Notes: a model not told the origin generated them from the sequence alone. A DNA stretch of 32,723 nt from DASZCR01 sp035942915 (GCA_035942915.1 DASZCR010000104.1:1-32723); one strand, 5' to 3'; shown: positions 1 to 8,368, counted from the stretch's first letter. Made by a program: numbers and translations.

Positions 1-2
1 CC

Positions 3-3000
3 TACAGGGAATACAACCTCGATGCGGCTTATACGACACGTCGCATCATCGGGCTGCCCGGAGAGACACGCGTCTACGACCATCAGAACGCGCGCTGGCT
101 CTCGAAGGTCTGGTTCTATTACGACTGGGACAACTCGACGAACACTTACCTCGTTGAGCAGGGCGTCGCCTCGCAGCACGACCGGACGAACTACGGCCCC
201 GCCTTCATCTACGGGCGCGGCAATCTGGCGGCCGTGCGTCGCTGGAACGCCGACGCCCCTGACGACTGGAACAGCGCCGTCTGGGCATCATTCACCGGCT
301 ACAACACGCAAGGCTCGCTCATCATGAGCGCCGACGCCAACGGCTACGAAACCAGATACACCTATTCGGACTCCTTCTCGGACGCCATCACGCGCAATAC
401 CTACGCCTACCCGACGCAGGTGACCAATCCGGCAGGCCATTCCTCCTACGTTCAGTACAACTACGACATGGGGCTTACGACGCGCACGCAAGACCCGAAG
501 GGCGCCGTCTTCACAAACCTCTACGACGCAGCCCGTCGTCCTGAGCGGGTGACGAATCAGGTCAACAACGCTTACACGCGTTGGGTCTATGCCCCGCGCG
601 GCTACTTCGCCACGTTCACGACCGTCGAGGCGGGAGCGCCGGAGGCTTACAGCGCCACGTCCTTCGACGGCGCATGGAGAGTCCACGCCGTCGCCTCAGA
701 CCATCCGGGCAGCGTCGGCGGCTACAAGGCGCAGCAAATTCTTCGTGATGCGATGGGACGCACGATGATGTCGTCGCACCCGACCGAGATAAACGGTAGC
801 TGGCTGCCGTCGGGCGACGACGCGGCCGGGTGGGTGTGGAGTTATCAGAGCTACGACTGGAAGGGACGCCCCACCGTCACGACCAATGCGGACGGCACGA
901 CGAGTTCCGTCACTTACGGCGGCTGCGGCTGCGCTGGCGGCGAGACTGTCACGACGACGGACGAGGCCGGTCGCAAGCAGCGCATGACGGCCGACGTACT
1001 CGGCCGCGCATGGAAGATGGAGACGCTCAACACGGACGGCAGCGTCTATCGCACGACGACCAAGACCTACGACGCGCTCGACCGCGTGACGAACATCACC
1101 GACCGTCAAGGCACAAGCGGCGCGGCTCAGGTGACGAGCATGGCCTATGACGGTCACGGCCGTCTCTGGAAGCAACGCGCCCCGCACCAGACGGCCGATG
1201 CTATCTACACCTACAACGCCGACGACACGCTGGCAAACGTCACGGACGCGCGCGGCGCTGTCACCACCTACAGCTATAACAGCCGTCATCTGCCGACCGG
1301 CGTCAGCTATAGCGCCCCGACCAACGTCGCCGTCAGTTCCAATGCGTTCTTCGATTACGACGCCGCAGGCAACCGCGTCACGATGGTTGACGGCTTCGGC
1401 ACAGTCAACTATCAGTACGACACATTGAGCCGTCTTACTTCGGAGACGCGCACCTTCAGCGACCCGGCCAACAGTTCCATCAACGGGCAAGCCAAGACGC
1501 TCTCCTACACCTACAACCTCGCCGGAGGGTTGAAGAGCATCACAGACCCGACCGGCAGCGAAGTGACCTACGGCTACGACCACACAGGGCGTCTGACGGG
1601 CGTCGGCGGCACGCCTTACGGCGGCATCTCGCAGTACGCCTCCACGATGCAATATAGAGCATGGGACGCCCTCAAGAGCCTCTCTTACGGCAACGCGCGC
1701 ACGCTCAATCTTCAATACAACACGCGCCTGCAAGTCTCTCGCTACGAGATACCGGGTCTGGTCGCCTCCGAGTACAGATATACGACCTCAGTCGGCGGCA
1801 GCGACAACGACGGGCGCGTGAAGTTCGTGCGCGACCTGTCGCAGGCCGACAGCCCTTTCGACCGCGCCTATCGCTACGACCATACAGGCATGCTCGTCGA
1901 AGGACTGAGCGGGTCGGAGGCGCGCGGCGGCGTTGTCGCCGACGGGCCCTACCGTGAGACTTTCACGCATGACGCGTGGGGCAACGTCTACGAGCGCACG
2001 CGCCGCCACTGGCAGAACGATTACAACGAGAGCTTCGTCTACAACCAGACGACCGGCCGCAATCAGTCTTGGACTTACGACGCGGCAGGCAACGTCACAG
2101 TGATGGGCGTGCGCCAGTATCAATGGGACGCAGCCGGGTTGATGTCGAAGATGACCGACCAGGTGCAGACCCTGCACGGCACGACGCAGCGCACGCTGCG
2201 GCGCTGGTACGACGGCGACGGGCAGCACCTCAAGGAGACGAAGAACGCGACGACCATCTATCGCCTCCGCTCAAGCGTCCTCGGCGGGCGCGTCATTACC
2301 GAGTTGGACGCCGTGGGAGCGAAGAAGCTGACGAACGTCTACGCGGGCGGCGAGTTGATGGCGAAGCAGGAAGCCGGAGCAGTCAGGTGGCAGCACCGCG
2401 CTCCTCATGACGTGAGCGTCTGGGAGACGAGCGCGACGGGCGCATACGCCGGGCGCACCGAACTCGACGCCGTCGGCGCTGATGTCGGTCTCGCCCCGCC
2501 GCCTGCGCAACCCATCCCGGAGCCGGTCTTCTCCACCTACGGCAACGCCTCCGACTTAGGCAACGATGTGTACGTTGACGGCGTGCCCGCGCCGCAGTTC
2601 CTCTCCCTGATGCTCATCGGGATGAGCCATTACAATCTCCAACTGACCGGAGGCGTGGCGCAACAAGAGTATAACTTTGTCGATGCGTGGGATGACTACT
2701 TCATCGCGCCTGACCCGAACAATCCGTCGGATGGTGGAACGACGGGTTCGAGAAATGTCGGAATGTTCGTCAAGGCCACCGGGAACAACTCTTTACAGAC
2801 AAGCGTCGTGATGAAAAATCCGCTCACCGCCACCCAAGTTGATGAACTTGAGAAAGCCCTCCGCAAACTGTTAAGCGAAAACGAAACATGTCGCAATTTC
2901 ATCGAACAGATGCTCACGGAAGCGGGCAACACTGCTCGGAATCCGCCGATCACCACCAGCATGATGGAACTTTTTTCTATCGTGTCGAATCAACTGGGGT

Positions 3001-3395
3001 TCGCTTTCGGGACTGAGTACCGTGCGGGAGCGGCAGGGACGGCTGAGTCAGGCTATAGCGGGGTATATCAGACAGGCGGCTATTCTCAAGTGCTGCTCAG
3101 TTCAGGTATCGCGACGAACTACCCGAATGCTCAAAAGGTTAAGGACGAGCATCTCTATGTGACGCTCGGAGAGTTGACACATATCGCCGGAAGGAAGACC
3201 TACGGGCCGAATTATCCTTATCATGGGAGCGCGGGCTACGGCGACAATCAACTGCTGCGCGCAGGGGCGAAAGTGGCACCCGGTTTACAAATAAAAGCAC
3301 CCACAAACATCCCAGACCCCAACACTGACGTGTATAATTACAGCAGCCGCTTGTATCATCAGTTGCTTGAACGAGCGTGCGGGAGAAAGATTTGA
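3..3395 (+). CDS. RHS/YD-repeat protein with polymorphic C-terminal tip (5' partial)
   Basis: The reading frame is open from the left edge of the window, so the start lies outside; 1130 residues are visible. The first ~760 residues are successive YD repeats, for example YDALDRVTNITD, YDAAGNRVTMVDG and YDAAGNVTVMG, which in this family form a hollow beta-cage shaft around a C-terminal cargo. A Cys-rich YGGCGCAGGET insert lies at about 915-945. No canonical DPxGxxDGxN core terminator is visible; the hypervariable tip starts near residue 830 (LAPPPAQPIPEPV). The tip ends in a putative metallopeptidase-like segment with GELTH at 3168-3182, where HExxH would be expected, followed by HIAGR, YGDNQ and YNYSSRLYHQ. 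The tip is visibly more AT-rich than the shaft. It is probably a secreted or surface contact effector. A second copy of the tip base sits at 5534. The RHS call is firm; the tip activity is inference. Confidence 0.92.
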   Translation, partial: YREYNLDAAYTTRRIIGLPGETRVYDHQNARWLSKVWFYYDWDNSTNTYLVEQGVASQHDRTNYGPAFIYGRGNLAAVRRWNADAPDDWNSAVWASFTGYNTQGSLIMSADANGYETRYTYSDSFSDAITRNTYAYPTQVTNPAGHSSYVQYNYDMGLTTRTQDPKGAVFTNLYDAARRPERVTNQVNNAYTRWVYAPRGYFATFTTVEAGAPEAYSATSFDGAWRVHAVASDHPGSVGGYKAQQILRDAMGRTMMSSHPTEINGSWLPSGDDAAGWVWSYQSYDWKGRPTVTTNADGTTSSVTYGGCGCAGGETVTTTDEAGRKQRMTADVLGRAWKMETLNTDGSVYRTTTKTYDALDRVTNITDRQGTSGAAQVTSMAYDGHGRLWKQRAPHQTADAIYTYNADDTLANVTDARGAVTTYSYNSRHLPTGVSYSAPTNVAVSSNAFFDYDAAGNRVTMVDGFGTVNYQYDTLSRLTSETRTFSDPANSSINGQAKTLSYTYNLAGGLKSITDPTGSEVTYGYDHTGRLTGVGGTPYGGISQYASTMQYRAWDALKSLSYGNARTLNLQYNTRLQVSRYEIPGLVASEYRYTTSVGGSDNDGRVKFVRDLSQADSPFDRAYRYDHTGMLVEGLSGSEARGGVVADGPYRETFTHDAWGNVYERTRRHWQNDYNESFVYNQTTGRNQSWTYDAAGNVTVMGVRQYQWDAAGLMSKMTDQVQTLHGTTQRTLRRWYDGDGQHLKETKNATTIYRLRSSVLGGRVITELDAVGAKKLTNVYAGGELMAKQEAGAVRWQHRAPHDVSVWETSATGAYAGRTELDAVGADVGLAPPPAQPIPEPVFSTYGNASDLGNDVYVDGVPAPQFLSLMLIGMSHYNLQLTGGVAQQEYNFVDAWDDYFIAPDPNNPSDGGTTGSRNVGMFVKATGNNSLQTSVVMKNPLTATQVDELEKALRKLLSENETCRNFIEQMLTEAGNTARNPPITTSMMELFSIVSNQLGFAFGTEYRAGAAGTAESGYSGVYQTGGYSQVLLSSGIATNYPNAQKVKDEHLYVTLGELTHIAGRKTYGPNYPYHGSAGYGDNQLLRAGAKVAPGLQIKAPTNIPDPNTDVYNYSSRLYHQLLERACGRKI
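2490..2625 (+). repeat. Tip-base repeat, copy A (inside RHS gene)
   Basis: The first 95 bases (2490-2584) are identical to 5534-5628, and similarity continues to about 2625. It encodes LAPPPAQPIPEPVFSTYGN and the following VYVDGVPAPQF stretch. It marks the joint between the shared shaft and the variable tip. Such identity in otherwise unrelated flanks is what recombinational tip swapping needs. Confidence 0.9.
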
Positions 3396-3486
3396 CCGGC
3401 CGCGTGCTCCGGCCGAGCATCCGCTCACAAAGCCTGAGAGATGTCTCAGGAAACTCATGCGGGCCGCAGCCTACGCAGGGGAAGTT

Positions 3487-3978
3487 ATGCGCGAGACTCG
3501 AAAGTTAATCCTCTTCTTGTTTCTCTCTTTCGCCATCTATTCTTGCACCGCAACGGTCTTCGGCCGGGGCGCAAGCGCTGCGCCACAGCAGCATCGGACT
3601 CAGAAGCCAGACGAGTACGGAGATGTGTGCTGGAAGCGTGAGAAAGAGATCTTGCGAAACTTTGCCATCAGACTGAAGAACGAGGCGCGCACGAACGGTT
3701 ATCTTATCGTCTACGCCGGTCGCCGCACGCCGAATCTGGAAGAGGCGAATAATCGCGGACGGAGAGCCAAAGAGCACCTGATTAAACTGGGCGTCGCGCG
3801 CGAAAGAGTAGTCTTTATCGACGGAGGATTTCGCGAACAACTGACGTGGGAGGTGTGGGTCGTTCCCGAGGGAGCGCCGCCGCCCGTTCCGACTCCGACG
3901 GTCGAACCCTACGAGGTGGAGATAATCGCCGCACCCGAGAAAAAACCATGTCCCGAATCGTCGAGCATTCAGAAATAA
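3487..3978 (+). CDS. Secreted OmpA-like small protein
   Basis: The chosen ATG follows AGGGGAAG and opens a clear signal peptide (MRETRKLILFLFLSFAIYSC, then AxA near residue 36). The mature part is about 130 residues. Its centre, YLIVYAGRR then NRGRRAKEHLIKLGVARERV, resembles the OmpA/MotB peptidoglycan-binding pattern in which an Arg-rich helix precedes a GV..xRV turn, but it is shorter and divergent. It ends in a Pro-rich PPPVPTPTVEP linker. It starts 91 bases after the RHS stop. A paralogue with a premature stop lies at 7027-7536. It may be an envelope-anchored accessory of the RHS locus. The OmpA relation is by motif only. An upstream in-frame start would overlap the RHS end and lacks a signal peptide. 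Confidence 0.75.
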   Translation: MRETRKLILFLFLSFAIYSCTATVFGRGASAAPQQHRTQKPDEYGDVCWKREKEILRNFAIRLKNEARTNGYLIVYAGRRTPNLEEANNRGRRAKEHLIKLGVARERVVFIDGGFREQLTWEVWVVPEGAPPPVPTPTVEPYEVEIIAAPEKKPCPESSSIQK

Positions 3979-4033
3979 TCCGCCAAGCTGTTTTCTCGTC
4001 CTTTAAGTTCCCTGCGCGCCGCTTAGCTCAAGC

Positions 4034-4693
4034 ATGAGGTGGTGGAGTTTATGTGTCACCTCTCTCACAGGGACAGGCTCGGTCGTGCTGCGTAACGTCG
4101 GGTTCTTCCTGCCCGGCGGCATGCTGTCGCAACAGAAGACGAGGCCCCCGACGGCCAAAAATGCAACGCCGGAGCAGCAGAGCCGGTTCGATGAAGCCTA
4201 TCTATTGATGCTCGAACTTTTGGGAAAAAACGGGGGCGACAACCCTTGCGCCAAACTGTTCGGCGGCTATGACAAGGCTGTTAAAGCTTTGAACGAATCC
4301 AGCTTTGAGTTCATAGCCAGAGACCCTCCGTTAACGCCGCAGTTATTCAATATAATTCACGGAGCCACTGAAAACAGAACGATTTACATCAACTCTCGTG
4401 GAGGATTTATGGCGCAGGATGGGTTGGTGCCGACGTTGCGTAGTACGTTGCCCAATTCCGCTTGGCCCAATGAAAAAGCCCATGTCACAATTGCGTTCCT
4501 CCCCGGAACTCACGCCCAGTTTCGGACTGATGTGAAATTTGCTGCCTTCGTCCTGTTGCACGAACTCGGACACAGGCGCAACATCTACGGCAAGGACAAC
4601 AAAGACGGCTTTGACGATAAAAATGGCACGGCGGCCGACAAGACCGCGCGCAATAACCTGAAAGTGATTGACGCCTGCTTCTCCTCGTCTTGA
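4034..4693 (+). CDS. HExxH metallopeptidase-like protein, probable detached RHS tip
   Basis: A 219-residue product. The second half carries FVLLHELGHRRNIYG: HELGH at 4559-4573 is a complete zincin HExxH motif with two zinc-ligand His and the catalytic Glu. A nearby DNKDGFDDKNG loop could supply a third ligand. Upstream are CAKLFGGYDKAVKAL and IYINSRGG segments, and it ends VIDACFSSS. This Cys-to-Cys layout resembles tips found at the C-terminus of RHS proteins in related genomes (recollection, not searched). The N-terminus is odd: the first 30 residues are mildly hydrophobic but do not form a clean signal peptide, and no good ribosome site precedes the ATG. That fits a tip fragment that lost its shaft. 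It lies 55 bases after the OmpA-like gene. Whether it is expressed is unclear. Confidence 0.65.
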   Translation: MRWWSLCVTSLTGTGSVVLRNVGFFLPGGMLSQQKTRPPTAKNATPEQQSRFDEAYLLMLELLGKNGGDNPCAKLFGGYDKAVKALNESSFEFIARDPPLTPQLFNIIHGATENRTIYINSRGGFMAQDGLVPTLRSTLPNSAWPNEKAHVTIAFLPGTHAQFRTDVKFAAFVLLHELGHRRNIYGKDNKDGFDDKNGTAADKTARNNLKVIDACFSSS

Positions 4694-4806
4694 GATAGCT
4701 CTATAGATATGAGGTCGTGTGCTGTGTTACGCTGCGGCAGCTATGGCTATCCTGTCTGTGCCTCGACTGTCACCCATACATTGGCGGTAATTCGTGAAGG
4801 TGAGTT

Positions 4807-5466
4807 GTGAGATTGTTACTCGTTGCGACTTTGCTGTTCTGGTTCTACGGCGCGACCGACACTCAAGTGCGGCGGGTACCGCGCCCCAAAGACCTCTCCG
4901 GCGATCCCGCTGCTCCGAAAGAAGGACTCGAACTGACGACAAGTATCGCCAGGCAAGAGTTGTGTCAGGGTACTATGGGGCTAACTCTGCGCTTGAGTTA
5001 TAAAAACACCACGGATCACAACCTCATTCTTTTTAAGTACAACCTTGCGGCCTATCAACAGAAAGTCAGCCGCAGCGTCGAGGCGGCTGACGCAGAAGAT
5101 TATGAATGGGTGCTTTACCCGACCATTCTTTCAGTTGCCGAGCCGCATAACTTTGGAGATGAACCTCCGACTGAATTCTTCGTGATTCTCAAGCCCGGCG
5201 AGTCCTATACGCCCATCAATGACGTGAATGTGTCTTTCCATGTGGTGCAGGGGAAGGGAGAAGATTCTGAAGATGATCGTCAAGCTGGCCCGCACGTGCT
5301 GCAAATTAACGTTCGCACCTGGCTCTTCACTGCTGACCCGGAAGCCGAAACACGCGCTCGCTGGAGACCGTTCGGGACTCTCTGGACAGCCCCCTTGCTT
5401 TCCAAACCCATGCCGTTTCGGATAGATGAGCCACAGCGCCCCTCAATGTCTGATTGTAACAAGTAG
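4807..5466 (+). CDS. Secreted beta-rich hypothetical protein
   Basis: The start is GTG, preceded by GAAGGTGAG, and gives a short hydrophobic signal (MRLLLVATLLFWFYG). The product is 219 residues. The mature part has alternating beta-type segments such as LTLRLSYKNTTDHNLILFKY, TEFFVILKPGESY and VLQINVRTWLFTADPE, resembling an Ig-like or BsuPI-type fold in which a hydrophobic strand pattern surrounds a LKPGES turn. No catalytic motif is visible and no family is assigned. A remnant reading NVHTWLFTE just after the gene ending at 8368 matches its NVRTWLFT strand, so the family was present more than once in this locus. An immunity or accessory role is only a guess from position between RHS tip cassettes. 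Confidence 0.7.
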   Translation: MRLLLVATLLFWFYGATDTQVRRVPRPKDLSGDPAAPKEGLELTTSIARQELCQGTMGLTLRLSYKNTTDHNLILFKYNLAAYQQKVSRSVEAADAEDYEWVLYPTILSVAEPHNFGDEPPTEFFVILKPGESYTPINDVNVSFHVVQGKGEDSEDDRQAGPHVLQINVRTWLFTADPEAETRARWRPFGTLWTAPLLSKPMPFRIDEPQRPSMSDCNK

Positions 5467-5533
5467 TCATCATCAGCCCCCGACTACCCACACGAAGCTG
5501 GAACGGGACACTTCACATTAAACGTCTGACTCG

Positions 5534-5669
5534 CTCGCCCCGCCGCCTGCGCAACCCATCCCGGAGCCGGTCTTCTCCACCTACGGCAACGCCTCCGACT
5601 TAGGCAACGATGTGTACGTTGACGGCGTCCCCGCACCACAGTTCCTCACGTTGATGCTCATCGGAATAC
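5534..5669 (+). repeat. Tip-base repeat, copy B (orphan cassette)
   Basis: Bases 5534-5628 are identical to 2490-2584 in the RHS gene, and similarity runs on to the LMLIG codons. It is in frame with the following reading frame but is cut off upstream by a TAA at 5519-5521, so no RHS shaft precedes it. Confidence 0.9.
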
Positions 5670-6445
5670 TACACAACAAGTTGAGCAGAGGCGGCGTGGA
5701 GGTCTTGGATGGCGGTAGTCTCGGCTTCGTCGAAGCGTGGGAAGAGAAGTGGGAGGTTTCATATATGGATGGCGGTGATGCACGGCAAGGAGTAGGATAC
5801 GCAATGACTATCATAGCAAGGGATGTTGGGTCGTTGCGATTATCAGGAGGCGGTATCGGTGCTGGTCTCGGAGTATTGACTCTGCTAAGACCTGAAAATT
5901 TGGGTGGGGAACAAGACCGGAGAACAACATGCCAGCGCATGGCTGATGATGCCCAGAAAATTGCCGACCAGATTCTTTATGACCAGCGGAATATGTACAG
6001 TAGAGTGAGTCCCGCAGAATCGCTTAAACTCTTTAATATGAGTTTTGGGACAGTTACTTTTGGTTCATATTTCACCGGCTCTCCGTTCGGATTTGCAGGT
6101 GCTCAGGCGTCCGGACGGAACAATGTTCTGGGTCGCAGAGAGTATCAAGGACAAGATGGATTCGCTACTAAGTTTCATGACAAATCAGAAACCACACCTA
6201 CCACTCCAAATCCAGACCAAGTGCATCACTTCGGCGCTTATTTCAGCGCAGGAATTGCGGGACACAAACTCATCCCCGACCAACATCGAGCGGATGACAG
6301 GAAAGCCGGACATATGGGGGATGTACGATTAGCAGATCAGGCGCGAACTTTGGGAGATTATTTGCGTCGTAACGCTGCTGAATTGAAAAACATCAGACAG
6401 TTGATTTACGACACAATCTGCGAGGGAAAGGATGTGCCGAAGTGA
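5612..6445 (+). CDS. Orphan RHS tip (silent cassette), unknown toxin-type domain
   Basis: The frame is open from 5522. Its first ~46 residues (from 5534) repeat the base of the RHS tip almost exactly, then diverge into a different C-terminal domain. The first ATG is at 5612, inside the repeat, with no ribosome site, so it probably is not translated alone. The unique part has a Gly-rich stretch (LSGGGIGAGLG), an FGTVTFGSYFTGSPFGFAG segment and a C-terminal DQVHHFGAYFSAGIAGHKL ... HMGDVRLADQARTLGDYLR region with several His and Asp that could form an active site. I do not recognise the family. It overlaps by 4 nt the membrane protein gene at 6442, the arrangement expected of a tip and its immunity gene. 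Base composition is lower in GC than the RHS shaft. Confidence 0.7.
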   Translation: MYVDGVPAPQFLTLMLIGILHNKLSRGGVEVLDGGSLGFVEAWEEKWEVSYMDGGDARQGVGYAMTIIARDVGSLRLSGGGIGAGLGVLTLLRPENLGGEQDRRTTCQRMADDAQKIADQILYDQRNMYSRVSPAESLKLFNMSFGTVTFGSYFTGSPFGFAGAQASGRNNVLGRREYQGQDGFATKFHDKSETTPTTPNPDQVHHFGAYFSAGIAGHKLIPDQHRADDRKAGHMGDVRLADQARTLGDYLRRNAAELKNIRQLIYDTICEGKDVPK

Positions 6446-6918
6446 AGTTCAGCAAGACAACTGCACGCTCCTCGCGTGGTGATTTACTGCTTCAACTGGC
6501 GCAGTCGTTCGGCGCGGCCGTCGCCGTCACCTTATTCAAGGTATCGGTAAATTTCCAGAACCAACATCGCGTAAATCTTCTGACGAATCTTGAGTTCATG
6601 CTTATCGCTGTCACCTCCTATCCCGCCGTCGCAATCCTTCTGCATAGATTTTGGAGTCAACGGCTCAGAAGCATCATCCCGAACTGGATGATGATTGCCG
6701 TTCTCGGAAGCATACTGTTTGTCTGCTCCGATATGACACCGGGGATAATTAAAGGTTGGTATGACCCGCTCAGAACGGAGTCGTCTCTCTTCGATTATCT
6801 TGCGGTCGAGTTCAATGCGGCAGGCAGCGTCGTCATCGCCCTCAGCCTGATAACACTTTTGGTCACAGGAAGCATTTACTTTATGACTAAGAGATTCTTT
6901 CGCACCCTGCCTCAGTAG
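6442..6918 (+). CDS. Four-helix membrane protein, candidate immunity protein
   Basis: The GTG start shares GTGA with the stop of the orphan tip, implying translational coupling. The 158-residue product has about four transmembrane stretches: residues 15-35 (LAQSFGAAVAVTLFKVSV), 49-68 (LEFMLIAVTSYPAVAILL), 81-98 (MMIAVLGSILFVC) and 127-148 (VVIALSLITLLVTGSIYF), with basic residues at the ends. No enzyme motif is seen. Multi-pass membrane proteins directly behind a toxin cassette are often immunity proteins in polymorphic toxin systems; here that role is inferred from position alone. Confidence 0.7.
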   Translation: MKFSKTTARSSRGDLLLQLAQSFGAAVAVTLFKVSVNFQNQHRVNLLTNLEFMLIAVTSYPAVAILLHRFWSQRLRSIIPNWMMIAVLGSILFVCSDMTPGIIKGWYDPLRTESSLFDYLAVEFNAAGSVVIALSLITLLVTGSIYFMTKRFFRTLPQ

Positions 6919-7026
6919 TCTCAACAGTGAGCCTCATCGAGCAGACTTCGCAACGGTCAACAGGTCACACTCACTTAGACGAGCATCAGGATTGGCCTGC
7001 GCCGATGGCTAAAAAGGATTTCACAG

Positions 7027-7536
7027 ATGGCGAAGATGCTGTTAATCGTCTTGGGTCTTGTTCCTTGGTCGTACTGTCTCGCCCTGCAAGGACGAAGCGA
7101 CGGGTCTGAGAGGATAACCCGGCTCAGAGAGGAGGGCGTGGCTCAGACGGCGACGGATGCTCCTCGTCAGTTGATGGAGTTCGATATCACCACTTGGGAA
7201 GATGAAATGTCTCGCCTCGACTTCCTCGACAGCCAATTGCGAGACAAGCCGGAGGTCATCGCCTACATCGTTGTTTACTGAGGCAGACGCAACGAGAGAC
7301 GCGGAGAAGTGGAGGCACGAATGGCCTGCATCAAGGATTACATGCTCAACCGGCGCGGCGTCTCAGGTAATCGAGTCATCATGGTAAAAGGCGGTTTCCG
7401 TCAGAAGCCCGCCGCCGAGTTATGGCTTGTTCACACAAGGCGGAATCTTCCGAAGCCGACCCCGACCGTCGCCGCCAGAGATGTCAGATTCAAGAAAGCT
7501 AAGCTCAAAGACTGGCGACACCTCTGCGGCATCTAG
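7027..7536 (+). pseudogene. Secreted OmpA-like paralogue broken by in-frame TGA
   Basis: Two parts share one frame, separated by a TGA at 7279-7281. The first part starts MAKMLLIVLGLVPWSYC, a signal peptide, and ends VIAYIVVY. The second runs GRRNERRGEVEARMACIKDYMLNRRGV, then NRVIMVKGGFRQKPAAELWLV and a PKPTPTV linker. This lines up with YLIVYAGRR, RRAKEHLIKLGV, RVVFIDGGFREQLTWEVWVV and PVPTPTV of the gene at 3487. The TGA falls in the Y-x-GRR position and could be one substitution from GGA. The natural product is therefore split, unless the stop is read through or is a sequencing error. Confidence 0.75.
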
Positions 7537-7572
7537 ACTCACTTTTATGTTTATAATGAAAGAGTCCCAGGG

Positions 7573-7863
7573 GTGCTCTCCGCGATGGTTCATATTCTCC
7601 CTTGGTACAATCTGAGCGGACGCGCCCCCAGCTCTCGAACGATTGCCAAGGCCGAAGCTTATTATGCGAAGGTGGCCTTGCACGAAACCTTTCATCTCGC
7701 CGCGAGAGGAGGATATACGGATAAGCAGATGGCACTGGCCGCCTTTGAATTAACCAAGGCGTCCGGTTTACCCGGAAGCGATGAAGAGGCGGGGCTTTAT
7801 GGATATAGTGAGTACTGGGATGACCGTCTTAGCGAGCACTGTCCTGAATTAAAGGTGAACTAG
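7573..7863 (+). CDS. HETFH metallopeptidase fragment, homologue of the RHS tip end
   Basis: The first usable start is GTG at 7573, but the frame is open back to the stop of the preceding pseudogene (THFYVYNERVPGV), so the true N-terminus may be lost. It carries VALHETFHLAARGGYTDKQ, with a complete HExxH at 7681-7695. Order and residues match the end of the RHS tip: HETFHLAAR with GELTHIAGR, YTDKQMALA with YGDNQLLRA, and YGYSEYWDDRLSEHC with YNYSSRLYHQLLERAC. It is therefore most likely a detached tip that kept the zinc motif the RHS copy has lost. No signal peptide and no ribosome site are evident. It is followed 13 bases later by the gene at 7877. Confidence 0.55.
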   Translation: MLSAMVHILPWYNLSGRAPSSRTIAKAEAYYAKVALHETFHLAARGGYTDKQMALAAFELTKASGLPGSDEEAGLYGYSEYWDDRLSEHCPELKVN

Positions 7864-7876
7864 GAGAATTTAAGAA

Positions 7877-8368
7877 ATGTATAAAGCAATGTTTTTGCTG
7901 CTCTGCATGGCGCAGATATTGTTCTTCTCCAGTCACGTCGTAGCCAAAGACTGGCGCGGAATTACTCCTCTCCGCTCTACGCGTAGTGATGTGGAGTGTC
8001 TCCTGGGAGCCCCTGCTGATCCGACCAAAGAGCACGCTGCGGTTTACAAGTTGGATAACGAGGTCGTGCTTATAATATACGCAAGTGGGCAGCCCTGCGG
8101 ACGTGATGCGTCCAGCGGATGGCAAGTGCCACGCGATACAGTCGTGGAGATAACAGTGTCTCCGAAAAGCGAGATACGATTCTCCGATTTGCAAATCGAG
8201 ATGAGCAAATACCAAAAGACTACCGAGCTTCATAGGGCAGATAACATCATTTACACAAACAAAGACGAAGGCGAAAGTATCAATGTGTTCTTAGATAAAG
8301 TGACCTACTTTACCTACTTTCCGGCAGCTAAAGATACTCATCTCAGATGTCCTCGCTCTAAAAATTAA
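7877..8368 (+). CDS. Secreted WRGITPL-family hypothetical protein
   Basis: The ATG follows AGGAG at 7863-7867 and opens a signal peptide (MYKAMFLLLCMAQILFFSSHVVA, cleavage near residue 23). The 163-residue product begins its mature part with DWRGITPLRSTRSDVECLLG, then GWQVPRDTVVEITVSP and a KYQKT segment. The gene at 9077 shares all of these in the same order, so they are paralogues. The start of the mature part looks like a small alpha/beta fold; no catalytic residues are evident. The family has no function known to me. Its repeated presence among RHS cassettes suggests an accessory or protective role, which is inference. Confidence 0.75.
   Translation: MYKAMFLLLCMAQILFFSSHVVAKDWRGITPLRSTRSDVECLLGAPADPTKEHAAVYKLDNEVVLIIYASGQPCGRDASSGWQVPRDTVVEITVSPKSEIRFSDLQIEMSKYQKTTELHRADNIIYTNKDEGESINVFLDKVTYFTYFPAAKDTHLRCPRSKN

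Noticed and set aside
696..1733. 345-residue minus-strand frame opposite the RHS gene
   Set aside because: It is a compositional shadow: Arg/Val/Ala-rich, no motif, no ribosome site, and the plus strand is clearly coding YD repeats.
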